Source: Spisula solida
Taxonomy: Eukaryota > Mollusca > Bivalvia > Venerida > Mactridae
Assembly: GCA_947247005.1 (NCBI GenBank)
Contig: OX365951.1
Location: forward strand, 32,354,899 to 32,418,898
Direction: 5' to 3'
DNA length: 64,000 nucleotides
A program made the position numbers and the translations under genes. The notes beneath the pieces were generated by a model. The model made no database searches and was not told where the DNA came from. It saw only the letters and a list, made by a program, of their open reading frames with translations. Shown here one piece after another: positions 45,401 to 55,500 of the stretch (positions within the stretch are counted from its first letter, which is position 1; each line of letters begins with the position of its first letter).

Positions 45401-47748
45401 GTGCACAAAATCAATAAAATAATCTGAAGACAAAATGTTTTTTCTACCTACCTACCCCAGTACCCTATTTTTTCAGCATGTTACTGTAACCAAAACCACA
45501 ATATTAATTTGTTTTGGCCTTATTGTACAACCACATATTACTAGATTATAAAGATATTGAATAATTTAACCAATTTTAGTTTTGCAACTGTAATCTAGTG
45601 GTTGGTGGTCAGTGTATGTTAGGTGACTTACATCCATCAGTAGTATATCTGGATCAGTCAGCAGCTCACATGCTATACTCGCTCGTTTCTTCTCACCGCC
45701 AGATAAACCTCGTACAAAAACATCTCCAATCACTGAAAACATACAGATATCCAAGGTATGTACACAGTCTGCAAAATTAGCACTTATCTGGTGGTCCAGG
45801 ACAAGTAGATATTCATTTGGGCAAGAAACGAGGATACCATGGCAATATTGTCAACACACAATGCTAAGGTATCTACACATAGAAAACTAAAGCAGATCAA
45901 ACTAGAGCTGTCGCAATTTGGAAGACTAATATACCCCCGCCGGCAAAGGGCCATAATTCTGCCAAAATTCATCGCAGCGCAAATGCATGCACATCTATAT
46001 GTTGAGGTTGTTCATCTGTGAAAGTTTGAGCGAAATCCTGCCAAAACTGTAGGAGGAGTTGCGTCCACAAGAATGCGTCTACGGACAGACTGACAGACCG
46101 ACAAGCTAAATCCAGTATACCCCCCTTACAACTCGTTGTGCAGGGGTATAATCATCAGGCTTCTGTTACATATATATAACAATCTGCCAGTTTAGTCGAT
46201 TATTAGTATTAGACACTTATTAGTCGATCATTAGTCACTAAATTGAAGTGATCAATCATAGAATTTGAAGAGATTCCCAATACTACTATAGACTGCTACC
46301 ATTGTAAAGAACTAAATTATTCGTACCTGTATCTATACATTTCCTCATATCTAATGCATCAACAATATCATCAATTTTCTTTCTCTTCTCAGCTTCAGTA
46401 AACTTATCTGGTATTCTGAGTTGGGCTGTAAACTGAAATGTAAATATTCACTGTATGTGCATTCAAAACAAAATAAAACTACGAGACTTAGTGTCTATTT
46501 TAGGTGCCATTAGCACACATCCCTATACCAAAATCTGTTTCAAACACAATTCTTTTGTCAAACATCAAGCATATATGAAATTTCAAATTATCATAACTCA
46601 GTCAATTACCGTGATTATCGTGATTTTTTCAAAACAAACCATTTTCTTTCTAATTTTCTCGTTTTTTGTCCGATTTCCTTCAAATTTTTTTTCTCTGATT
46701 CTTGTCTCATTTTTTACGTGCGTGCAATACACGACCGCGACTTTTACATGGGAATTTACGGTAATTGTGTTTTTTCACCAAATACATGTAACTTTTATTT
46801 TCTACACTGAACAGTTCATACTTTCTCGTGCAGAAAATCTAGATTTCCGAATTATTCTGGGTTTGTTAAGGACCCATGAATAACAACAACCAATACTTAC
46901 ATACAAAGTCTGCCATAATGTGAGCTGAGAGAAGAATAGATCCTGTTGTTGAACAAAGGCCAGTCTACGTCTTAGTCTCTTACTGAATATTTCACCATTC
47001 AGAGTAACGTCACCATTGCATGGTTTTAACTTGCCAGTTACCACATTCAACAGGGTCGTCTTCCCAGCACCTGTAAAGTGATGAAACAGGAAGACTTCAT
47101 GAAACTTGTCTGAGTCCAACAAAAAAGAATCTATAGATAACATTCATTATCATCAACATTGTTATCTAAGTCTCTGAACAAACATGCCTAAAAAAATCTT
47201 AATAATTTCTTATTCTGGCTGTCAAATCCTTAACCAAAGCAGACCAACAGTGGCACCATTTTGTATATTGTCTAAGAATATTTAGTCTGTTTTGGTTTTA
47301 ACATACAGTTTTACAGTTTATTTTCAAGATTTTAGGCCATTGGCCCATGAATCACATGTATAATTATAAACAAGTTATTCATTAGAAACACATTATACAG
47401 CATATCCAAATATATGCACATAGTACAAATGGTATTGTATTGCGTGAGATTGTTTACATGAGACCCACAACAACTGCATGTTAATCTGTTTTATCTTGTT
47501 TTTTCTTATAAGATGTGCATACGCATAAAAGAGAAAAGGCAAGTTGAAGTGTAATGTATTAACATTAATGAATATAACTATTTTTTATAATGGAATCATT
47601 CATTAGAAGAATCACCTGTCGGTCCCAAGACTGCCAATAGGTCACCACTGTAAGCGTCAGCTGAGACGTTGTCCAGCAATGTCTTATCACCCACTTTAAC
47701 AGTGACATTATTTACATGTAGTTCAGAGTATCTGGCTTTTGTACGCAT
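27475..47748 (-). CDS. ABCG-family half-transporter, 14 coding exons, 661 aa
   Basis: Exons: 47748-47616, 47070-46901, 46432-46327, 45732-45632, 41354-41193, 40137-40044, 35206-35143, 34368-34115, 32348-32131, 31497-31440, 30078-29864, 29266-29173, 28515-28398, 27673-27475. All phases agree (1986 nt). The order is NBD then membrane domain, as in ABCG pumps. Walker A GPTGAGKTT is split by intron 1 (residues 42-50), Q-loop FVQQQDLF about 83-90, signature LSGGEKKR 146-153, Walker [14 protein letters not shown] across intron 4 (166-178), H-loop TTIHQPSS with His204. Exon 8 is a charged linker. The membrane part starts at exon 9 ([13 protein letters not shown]); [17 protein letters not shown] resembles plant-type ABCGs. 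[13 protein letters not shown] loop with a glycosylation site precedes the last helix. A TAG lies in frame before the ATG. Half-transporters dimerise to export lipids or small molecules; substrate unknown. Exon 11 uses an AAG acceptor. Confidence 0.95.
27706..27888. mobile_element. Diverged pogo-like MITE in ABCG intron 13
   Basis: CAGTTTAACTTGTATTAAGC at the left and a decayed GGTTGTTAGTACAAATAGCA at the right match the ends of the 760-bp element at 50269-51028. GGTCGCTTAA repeats lie inside. It begins 33 bp from exon 14. Confidence 0.7.
28057..28320. mobile_element. 264-bp MITE, AAGCCTAGGTC ends, copy 2, with 75-bp duplication
   Basis: Ends AAGCCTAGGTCTC and GTGGGAACTAGGCTT are inverted. 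Inside, a 75-bp block starting TTTTGCCTCGGCGATGTACT at 28075 is repeated at 28150. The sister at 23245-23466 has one copy of the block in the opposite orientation. It lies in ABCG intron 13. Confidence 0.85.
28760..29095. repeat. Dispersed intronic repeat, copy 2
   Basis: Matches 10080-10490 (ATTTGAGGTTGTACCTAAAC, ATGGTGAACAAGTATGCAAA, TTCTTCAAATATTGGAGCT). It lies in ABCG intron 12. Confidence 0.75.
29387..29747 (+). repeat. tRNA-derived SINE in ABCG intron 11
   Basis: A tRNA-like head has an A-box-like TGGTTCAGTGGTAAGGG and a B box GGTTCGATCCC. The body has TTTCGGACGAGACGTTAAGA and CATGTAAAAGAACCAAGG, a central module common in invertebrate SINEs. The tail CTATATAAATCTGACATTCA is shared with the SINE at 55983-56390. 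Sense is opposite to the ABCG gene. Confidence 0.85.
30550..30682. mobile_element. 133-bp MITE, GGAGAGATCAT ends, copy 2
   Basis: GGAGAGATCATGTTTGTATA at the left, GATCTCTC at the right; the interior matches 20361-20502 (CAGCTAGCTACTGGTGAATG, TTCATTCATCCAATA, TTTTGCATA). Confidence 0.8.
31138..31311. mobile_element. 174-bp MITE, TA target, pogo/Tc1-like ends, copy 2
   Basis: CAGTCAGAACTCGATATAAC at the left, TATCGAGTTCTGACTG at the right, TA flanks. Sister of 6674-6850. Confidence 0.85.
31970..32160. repeat. Scrambled duplication of the exon 9 donor region
   Basis: AAAACTAACTTTGAGATA occurs at about 31988 and, with one difference, at about 32087. TATTACTTACCAGGCC at about 32047 echoes the true exon 9 donor region TATTACTTACGAGGCCC (32121-32137). 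ATCACATCGCGAACAGT at about 32012 echoes ATCACATCGCGTACAGT (32139-32155) inside exon 9. Part of the coding exon end and its donor have been copied into intron 9. Confidence 0.75.
32838..33655. repeat. Bivalve-type repeat, about 142-bp units with terminal hairpin
   Basis: The block CAACTTCGAACTTGACC recurs at about 32889, 33039, 33181, 33327 and 33468 (141-150 bp apart), each with TTTTGACCCCACATGACCC. It starts near AAGAGGATCATAGATCC and ends with AGCTCACCTTGCCACTTTG then TGGCAGGTGAGCT, a strong hairpin at 33624-33654, after a GACAGACGGACGACGGAC tract. It lies in ABCG intron 8. Confidence 0.9.
33846..33997. repeat. 75-bp tandem duplication
   Basis: Two nearly identical 75-bp copies begin GACAACCCACAAACAGTACT at 33846 and 33921 and end GAAGCAGCCTTATGCTG. 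They lie in ABCG intron 8, just right of the bivalve-type repeat. Confidence 0.92.
34416..34632. repeat. Dispersed repeat, TTCGTTGATTTC family, copy 2
   Basis: Inverted relative of 21299-21495, with GAAATCAACGAAAATTCATC near its right end. It lies in ABCG intron 7. Confidence 0.6.
35280..35560. repeat. Dispersed bivalve-type repeat in ABCG intron 6
   Basis: Words TGTCTCCCACAAAGG, TTTCATTGAAATCCGACC and GGTTAAGGAGAACAAGTG match decayed copies at 26818-27070 and 32390-32590. Confidence 0.6.
37108..37187 (-). repeat. tRNA-derived SINE head
   Basis: On the reverse strand, GCGCTGTAGTGTAGTGGATA (A-box region) is followed about 45 nt later by GTAGGTTCGATCCCCAC (B box). The insert between boxes and the lack of a cloverleaf argue against a working tRNA gene. 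Confidence 0.65.
37375..38025. repeat. Nested inverted repeat with AATCACACGA ends
   Basis: CCACAATCACACGAATCTGG at the left is imperfectly inverted to CTCTCGTGTGATTGGGG at the right (about 38000). A related end (CGCCGTGTGATCAGG) occurs at about 37786. The inside is rich in GAATGCA and CGGAATA words. Confidence 0.55.
40258..40580 (-). repeat. SINE-like repeat, TCCACATGTGG family, copy 3
   Basis: It contains a B-box-like GGGTTCAATTCCCAGTCACG on the + strand (about 40413), followed by TTTTCCTCCACATGTGGAGA, GGCTGGTTCCTTGTGGAAGG and TTAGTACTGGTTAGGATACA. The same modules occur at 9690-9900 and 21575-21785 in the opposite orientation. Strand given is that of the gene; the repeat reads on +. It lies in ABCG intron 5. 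Confidence 0.7.
40811..41090 (+). repeat. tRNA-derived SINE in ABCG intron 5
   Basis: GATAGTGTAGAGGTAGACGC (A-box region) and CTGGGTTCGATCTCAG (B box) about 35 nt apart, followed by a non-tRNA body. No CCA-type cloverleaf is supported, so I do not call a tRNA gene. Confidence 0.7.
41985..43017. mobile_element. 1033-bp pogo/Tigger-like element inside the 62-bp array
   Basis: Starts CAGTAAAGTTCCGCTATTAA and ends GGTGGAACTTTACTG with TA on each side. Subterminal repeats (GGTCTTAATAGCGAGTCGGT; GGTCGTAATAGCGGGACGGT) are typical of pogo-like elements. No transposase ORF. Array units resume directly on both sides, so it landed after the array had formed. Confidence 0.92.
44524..44822. mobile_element. 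About 299-bp element, CCCCTACCGGTTTT ends, copy 2
   Basis: The same order of blocks as 25640-25923: AACAAGTAATTAAGAATTGC, CCCCTACCGGTTTTAAGCCA, GTTTGAGTTATGTCAGGATC, a GACGGACGGACTGAC tract and AAAACCGGTAGGGGACTA. It sits at the far edge of the 62-bp array; a last array scrap (AAGATGTTTGTATGG) follows. Confidence 0.88.
45313..45519. mobile_element. 207-bp MITE with TTA duplication (PIF/Harbinger-like)
   Basis: Starts GGCCAAAACGAAATAATAAT and ends ATATTAATTTGTTTTGGCC, flanked by TTA on each side. The interior has CTACTTACCCTAAACA and CCTACCTACCCCAGTACCC. It lies about 110 bp from exon 4, in intron 4. Confidence 0.85.
45885..46160. repeat. Bivalve-type repeat in ABCG intron 3
   Basis: TATACCCCCGCCGGCAAAGG near the left and CTCGTTGTGCAGGGGTATA near the right are loosely inverted. 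ACGGACAGACTGACAGACCG and GAAAGTTTGAGCGAAATCCT are words of the same general class as the repeats at 25640 and 32838. Confidence 0.65.
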
Positions 47749-49126
47749 GATTGATACGTAGTAGATACACTATGGTAATTCTTCCATCTTCACACAAGTT
47801 GAATATGATCAGCTATCCTCTTAATTAAACAGAAATACAAAATTTAAAACATTACATTTCATTTCATTATAAGTAGTCACAGGCCTAATAATATTTATTT
47901 TTGGAGTTCCATAGGCATAGGGCCAAAAGCTTCAGCTTACTATGCAGCATGCTCTACAGATTAGTCTGGTCCATAGATCCTGGTCCATACCTTAATTACA
48001 GCAACTAAAAGGAGACCAATATCTATCATTCTATGCCCGATACTAGATTCCTGCCATACTATCAACAGACACCTGCCAAGTGATTGATCTATGCCAAGAG
48101 GGTCCTGCACCCTGGTACGCCCATGGAAGCTGGTTTGATGGTCGAAAGTAAAACTGGCACAGTGAATTACTTGAGAATGTAATGAACAGAACCATCTCCC
48201 GGCCCTGATGGTCTTGGCATCTAGTCTAGACACCTTCAAGACCAGCCAACAGGAGTAGATGTTGGTGCTGTAGTGCATATAGTTTTAAAATCAGTTTTAT
48301 CAAAGACCTAAATATACACTTGACGAATGTTCTAAGTACACACTTTTAGAGCTAGAATAAATCAGGAACATAATCATCTCAACTCAATAAAACTGTTAAG
48401 ATAGCATATGTTGGTGATTGTCTTTAATACAGAAGAAGAAAAACCAAGATCTACGTGACAATCAATGATGCGTGATGAAAATGACAAAATCACATTTTTC
48501 TCGTGCTCACGCCTCAAGTATGTGTAAATGTGTTTAAATCATTTCATACACAATTAACATTCGACCCCCAAACATAAAGCCATAAAAATAGTTCGTATCA
48601 TTTCACGCAAATGACGCTTGAGGAGTGCGCAAGTGCGATATTAATGCTTGAAATTGGCAAGCCAATAAGACGGGTAAGATTTAATTCATTAACTGGCTGT
48701 TTTTGGGTTCTTAACACATGCACAAACATTTTATTATGGTTGTTGCATTGAATTCTCGAAAAAGCTGCATGTTTCTATTGACTCGATTTAAAATTGAGAC
48801 GTCACATGGCGTCATTTACATTTAGTCCTTAAATTCTTCAAAACACGTTTATGACAACATCTGACTGATGGTTGTATCTCTTAAAGATTGTGAAATAATG
48901 TGGAATCGTTGATTTCAACAGAATAAGTCCATTTATTTGTATGGAGCAATTTGAAGTTGAGTATGGAAGTAACTTTCAATAGGCATTTGTCATCCGAATA
49001 ACTACTACACTTTAACAAAAACTCACTATTTTCGATCAATCATGTATTTTGTAAGATATGAGCACATTCTTATCACATGGAATTTGATTTTGATGCAATT
49101 TCCTATTTAGGTTGCACTATTGAATG
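47749..49126. other. 5' flank of the ABCG gene
   Basis: The ABCG promoter should lie here but I see no clear core motif. At 47961-48278 a less AT-rich segment has a 105-codon - strand open frame without recognisable motifs; it may be a mobile-element scrap or 5' UTR. The rest is AT-rich. Confidence 0.4.
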
Positions 49127-49340
49127 CCAGCCTAGTAACCCGGACCAAAATCCGATATAATACGTCTGGGATGAGTTGGGGCGACGCATCCGAGCACGAC
49201 GGCAACACCAGAACGTACAGGAACTCACAACGAACCCTTTACTAGAACGGAATGCACTCCAGCAGCAATTGGTACACATCATTATCAATTTAATGCCTGA
49301 GAGGATGTCAGGCTACCATCAGGGCAGACGGTGGTCATAC
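49127..49340 (+). pseudogene. Tc1-family transposase relic (C-terminal part)
   Basis: Reading from 49140: PDQNPI, a TAA in place of the usual codon, then YVWDELGRRIRARRQHQN, ELTTNPLLERNALQQQ and INLMPERM. This is the DDE-domain tail of Tc1-like transposases (the usual N-P-I-E-x-x-W-D-E-L-G). After PERM the match continues only in another frame (IRADGGHT), so there is one stop and one frameshift. The N-terminus and the TIRs are not seen. Confidence 0.88.
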
Positions 49341-49914
49341 ATAATATTGATGTGCGACTTTGTTTTTTTAAGCAGTGAACTAAATGGTCATTTTCTAGTA
49401 TGTTGTTATTATATTTCAGAATGGTGATTAACTCAACTTGCTAGACAATAGTTTTCTGATTCCAATGGTATATTCGATTCACTGATAGGTCTAATACTTT
49501 TCCTGTTAAATTAAAATTACAAAGTGGGTACTTAGAACATTCGACTAGTGTACACAGATTGGACACTTAATTGAAAACGGAGAGAAAATGCAAAATAGCA
49601 TGCAGCAGATTCTGATATTTTGTATGAACACATTTGTTTGTCATTCTTTTTTAATGACCAATATCTCAATTTGAAGAGCTAAGTTATGCATGATGTAAGT
49701 TATTTTTTTCTATCTCTTATAGAATTCAGAAAAATAATGTTTGAATGAGGCAAATTGGATATTTTCTGATAAAATTGGAATTTCCATTAAAATGAGTAGG
49801 TCTGGCTCTTTGTGGTCTTTTGTTTTATTCCTTGACCGATTTCAATAAATTAGGCATCATCGTAAAGCAGAATTATAAATCTATTGCATAAACTAATTAT
49901 TGTTTTCCTATGTT

Positions 49915-51426
49915 CCGTATAGCTGGTTATTTCTGCGGGTGTAATATTTTGCGTTTTTGTCCAAAAAATGAGTGTTTATTTTCTGCTGTTTTTAATTTCT
50001 GCTGATTGGCAAAATGGCAAGGTTAAATTTCTGCTGTTTTCTTCGTGGTAAAAATAATTTTCTGCGGATTACAGAACTCCATCTGTACAAAACCAGGTAA
50101 GTGTGTAATTAATCTCAAATTCAATCATCAAAGCCTTTACCACCGGCATTTTATAAATTCTCACGGAAAAATATATATACATGTATATATAAACATTTAT
50201 TTAAATGCTCTTGAAACCACGAAGGTTTATCAAATTAACGTGCGTGGTTTCACTTACATGTATATATACAGTCTAACTTGTATTAAGCGACCACCCTGGG
50301 GAAGGTCTGAAAACGGTCGCTTAACGGAAAGGTCGTTTAACACAAATTTAAGAAACATTGTGTGTAATTAAATAATTTCTGATTTTAGGCTGCCTGATTA
50401 CTTTTGAACTTCATTTGATAAACATTAGTGTGTAAATAAATTTTATGATGATTCTTACTTGTATGCATGGTCTTCATAAGCATTTAAATTTATCATTTTA
50501 ATAATCTTACTGATATATTACGCAATGCAATTAATGTAAGTCAGTTTTGCTTGCACTCGAAGAAAAAACCCGGAATAGGCCGGGGTTTAGCCCAATCTAA
50601 ATGAACGGATACTGCAAGCTGATTCCAGCAAAAGATAGAACAATTAATCCGTAACAATGTGTGTAATCGGATTAAAATCATCTGAATGACATGCCCTACG
50701 GACACAATTGTGATTATCAATGGTGTTAATTGGGGCCCAATTAACAAAAGACATACTCTGAAGTGTGAACAAACAATGATTTATGACGAGGTATCAGGTA
50801 TAGATTAACAACCTGTCACTACAAACGACCAGTGATTTACAATTTTTTGGTCGCTTAATGCAATTTTACCTATGAAGTATAGTGCTTACACAGTGGTCGC
50901 TGGTCGCGTTAGACAAAAGTCGCATAATACAATAGACATATAGAGCAAATATGGTCGGGAGGATTTGAAACTGGTCGTTTAAGACAAAGGTCGCTTAATA
51001 CGCGTGGTCGCTAGTACAAGTTGGACTGTATAGTAGTTTCATAGTTTATTGTCCGATCCATTACATGTACACAAACCGTTATACAAATAACAATCATATA
51101 TATAAAACTGAGACGTTTTAACGATTAATTCGTAAACAATATTCTATTGAAAGAAGCTTAGATTAGCATACATTTAAATTAATTATGTGTATCACGCCGA
51201 TGAGATGATTACAGCGATAATTGCCCATAATTATACCTTACTGAGAATCAGTATTCGAAATGCTTCGGACTTTTCGGCAGACAAAGATTTCGTTGACATC
51301 GGCGATTTTATCCTGCTTCATTAATTTTTACAGATGATATTATTCTGCGTGGATTTAATTCTGCGATTTAATCTTGGACCACAGAATGGCAGAAATTCAC
51401 CCCGCAGAAATAACCAGCTTTACGGT
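49915..51426. mobile_element. About 1.5-kb inverted-repeat element, split by a nested insertion
   Basis: CCGTATAGCTGGTTATTTCT then GCGGGTG at the left is inverted to CACCCCGCAGAAATAACCAG then CTTTACGG at the right. Subterminal TTTCTGCTG / CAGAATGGCAGAAATTC repeats also mirror each other. Removing the nested 760-bp element leaves about 750 bp. No ORF. Confidence 0.85.
50269..51028. mobile_element. 760-bp pogo/Tigger-like element nested in 49915-51426
   Basis: Starts CAGTCTAACTTGTATTAAGC, ends CTAGTACAAGTTGGACTG, TA on each side. Subterminal GGTCGCTTAA and GGTCGTTTAA repeats match the small copy at 27706-27888. The open frame at 50045-50371 crosses its border and is not a gene. Confidence 0.9.
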
Positions 51427-52365
51427 ATATTAAAACAGGAGATATATTTAGGTAATAAAAACAAACGAGATTTCGTGAGATTTGGTAGATTTTTCCAGTC
51501 TTTGTATATTTAGGTCTATGGTTTTATATAGAATGTAGTCACATACAAAATGTACTGAAAGAAGATACATCCACTGGTGACATGGGCATTGACATTGACT
51601 GCTTGGTATGTAAACTATTTACCAATATCTGAATTATTTACCAATCCAATATTATCCTAATAACATTTGTGTATCTAATGAATTAATTTATTCATCAGGC
51701 AGCACTTAAGAACAAATTCCGTCTGCACTTTTTGCATTGCAAGCATCCAAATTTAATATCCGAATTCTACTCCACAAAAAATGAAAACTACATACCCGTT
51801 TCTGTTTTCAGACGATCAAATATACAGTTTACACAGTTCAGTTATATAGTGTTACACATACATTATTTCAACAATATTAGAGTCTGTATGTACCGAAAGA
51901 AGTTATTATTAGATTTATAAAAGTAATTGACAGCGACGTATCCGGATATGAAAAAGTCCGTACGAATCCGTTCGTCCCGTGATCGGTTGAACACAGAGAG
52001 AGAGAGAGAGAGAGAGTGAGAGAGGATACGGCACAGCGTCTCTGTTCTAAAACAGAAAAAACGATGTTTGCGGACCTGATTGTATTTTATGATGGCATGT
52101 CTAACGGGATAAAGGCATTGCTAATTGTATGAAATACTCAGATTAACTACTGTACCATCATCAAATACCTAATTGGTTTTTAATTGATATGTGTGTATGT
52201 GCTACATTGAAGCAAAGCAAATTATCTTTGGCTACAAGTAAATCATGATCATCAGACGCTACTTTTTTATAAATCGCCATCTTTCATCTATGGTACAGAA
52301 AATAAAACAATATAAATGAGTAAGAGCACGATTGCTTCATAATCAAATATCACTGTCCTTAGAGG
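51427..52365. other. Upstream flank of RASA1
   Basis: AT-rich, with a GA microsatellite at about 51994-52024 (GAGAGAGAGAGAGAGAGAGA) and no supported gene. Confidence 0.5.
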
Positions 52366-52535
52366 TGACGTAAGCAAGGGAACTAATCATGCCAAATAGT
52401 GAATGCACGTGTTATCTCTCTTGGCAAAGATTCATTCATCAATCATTGGTTCCTTGTTTAACGCTACGATGTCTAATCGAAGCCGGTCAACAGCATCAAC
52501 CTGGGATTGGCGGGAAATTATATTGGCCAATCAGG
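52366..52535 (+). promoter_or_regulatory. Probable RASA1 promoter: CRE, E2F-like and CCAAT motifs
   Basis: TGACGTAA at 52366-52373 matches the CREB/ATF site. TTGGCGGGAAAT at 52507-52518 is a full E2F-type site. ATTGGCCAATCAG at about 52523-52535 holds CCAAT boxes on both strands. They lie 40-210 bp before the ATG at 52575. No TATA box is seen. Motif matches are direct; function is inferred. Confidence 0.5.
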
Positions 52536-52574
52536 TTGCATCTTTTTATTGACCTCGATTTCATTGACGAAAAA

Positions 52575-55500
52575 ATGGCCGATGGTAAGGAGAGCTCGGC
52601 AGCACCTGGTGGAAGCTCCGAAGAGAGTGGGACAATAGAGGGAGCCGATGAAGACGATCAAAACTCAGAACATGCTGATTGTGTCGAAGAAAAGGTGTAT
52701 CAACAATTGATTGCTCCACCGGAAAACCAGTAAGCCATGCATTTGACATCTAAAAATGCCTATCCCTATTTCTCCGTGGAATAATTTCTTCTAAGTTTGG
52801 ATATTTACTGTGCACCCTGACCACCAATTAGCGGTCTATATCGGTTTATTATGCGTGTTTGGAGGCTATATTGATGAAACTGACCTCTCATATCACATAG
52901 TAACTTAGAAATCGGATTGACAATGTCACTTCCTGAGTCTTGTTGAGTGGAGTTTTTGACAGCTTCAGCAGCACGGAAATTTCGTGCTTCCCAGACCGAC
53001 TTTTTGATCATACCCCTTGACCCTGCGTTCGCACAGCAACACCAGAATGCAGAAAATGACACAGACGTCTATGTTCTTAATCTTATGTAGTAAATACCAT
53101 GTCATTGGAGTAATTGCTGATGAAGACATTTCAAGCATATTAAATTTAAAGAATTATCATGGAACATAAAACAAACTACACCATTTATAAATAATAATTA
53201 AGAAATTCAAGCATATAATTAACTTAAAGAAAAAGAGTCATATCAAGCAATGAACTATTGTCGCTGGGTTTAATTTCTGCATTTTACTGTCTATCAAGAT
53301 CCCAGCTCAATACTAGGAAGAAGCCTAAAAATTCCAAGGTTGAAGCAACATAATTTTAAGCATATAGATTCTATGTTAAAGATAAGATAACGTTTATTTC
53401 CAATCAAGGGTCATATAACACGACATATGAATCACAGTTAAATGATGTTACTTTAGATAACAGCCCAATCAATTTCTTGCATTATCAAGTTAAAATATCA
53501 AATCACTTTAATAAGTTACAAAAATGCATTAATTTATAATTACTAAATCTAGTCTTGTCCCCAACCTGATTTATTTTAAGTGCTTTTGAGCATTTTCTTG
53601 CTGGACTTATTATCATGGCATTGAGTTTATTCTTATTTAGGTCTATTTAAAAAGTATTTTTCTATTATTTATTCACAGGAAAACAAGGTTAAGATTCGCC
53701 CTCACAGACAGGATTAGAACCCTAGACATTTGTAACTTGAGACTAGTGATCTCACCTGCAATTTATGAGTTAAAGAGTCATTTAAATTTTGGACTCTTCG
53801 CTTTAGAGGTGTAGTGACAGCCCTGATCATTCTGCTAAAATATTGCTCGTTAAAATAGTCTTGTGATGTTCTTTAATTCAGTTCTAGCCTGCTTATAGCT
53901 GTAGTACATATTCACACTTTGGCTATTTTCTAACACCATTCTAGAATAAATGTTGATGCTCACTTCACTTTATTACATATGTCACTCTGTGGACTTGTTA
54001 TTTCACAGGTGGTATCATGGAAGGTTGGATAGAAGAACTGCCGAGATGCGGCTCAACGAACAAAAAACACCTGGGGACTATCTCATCAGGGAGAGTGAAA
54101 GTAAGCCGGGATCATATGTGCTATCATACTATGGTAAAACAGGGATAAATCATTTCAGGTAAGCTTGAAAATGAATATACAGCCACCCCTCTAACCAGGG
54201 GTTCCATTTTACTCAGGAGTTTGGTTTTGACCCTTGAAATTTCCTAACAGCCTCATTTTGACCCTCAATAATTTGGGTTAAAATCATTGGTATTTTGCCT
54301 ATAGATAAAATAGTCCGGCAGATAAACGGCAATTTTTAGGGTAACCGTGCAATGTCTTCTATACAAAATGTTTTTGCATTTTCTTGTTCTCTGGACTATA
54401 CTGTAATCGAATCCGGATGATGCCACCTTGTCATCATTGAGCAATTCTCACAATGAGGCCCCAAAGGGGTACATGTTTTTTCTTGAACTAATCACTATAT
54501 ATACATTACTATTCAATCAAATGTGAATCAAAACAACTTAAATGCAATTGTATTGTGTTTGATAATGCGTTACATCGATATATACAAACTTTGTAATAAT
54601 AAAATGTGGAAATGAGGCCCCATTTGTGGTTTAAGCCTAGCATGAGGCCCTGTTTTACACAAAACTATTAATTGAATAAATAGATGAAAACATGTAAAGT
54701 AAATATGTCTTATAGCTGCCAATTAATTGTATATTCCATGGCATTTATAAGTATAAGGAACCAGCAATGCATTTCTTAACATTTTTGTTAATAAAAATCG
54801 AGGCCCTGATGAGGGTTAACGTATAAAAAAGGATGTACTCTTTCAAATATGTTTTTATTTCTCTTATATTTTAGGAAAGAAACTTTATAATAATCATAAT
54901 TAGTTATATAAGACTTGGTGTATTTAACTTATAGAAGTACCACATTCTGAATAAGTACAATAGGGAAATGAGGCCCTGCTTGTGTGTTTAACTATAAAAA
55001 ATGAGACTTTTATCAGAAAAAATTGTTATTATATCTTTACATTTGCATTGACAATCAAAAATGAAGTATCTATGTGTCGTAACAAACATATAAGCAAGTG
55101 GCATAGATAAGTATAAATAACTTGGTTTGCATAAAATGAAATGGAAGCCTGCATGAATAACGGTATATTCAATTATCGCATAACGGTTATTTGAGTTGAC
55201 AATGCAGGTGGCTGGTATCGTCTTACCAGTACAGTCTCTATATACTGAATGTGGAACTCATCATCACTGACTACTTCCATGTGAATACCTTTATGGGAGT
55301 TAAAAAGGATAATACTAGCCGACAGGGAGGACAGCACTCATCAGAAACTACAAAGCATGAACTATTTAACAACACAGCTACATAACACCCATCCAATAAA
55401 TTAATTCCAAGCTATATCAAGGTTTAAATGACGGTCGTCTACGTACTGTCATTCCGATCGCCATTTCAAACTCAACGCCATCATCAAGTATGATTTTTTT

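Noticed and set aside
46455..46883. 142-codon + strand ORF
   Set aside because: Overlaps ABCG intron 2, rich in Phe/Ile/Thr from T-rich DNA, no motifs.
47961..48278. 105-codon - strand ORF as a gene
   Set aside because: No recognisable motif, and it lies just upstream of the ABCG start; 5' UTR or repeat scrap is as likely.
51994..52024. GA tract as a regulatory GAGA element
   Set aside because: A plain microsatellite; position relative to the RASA1 start gives no support for function.
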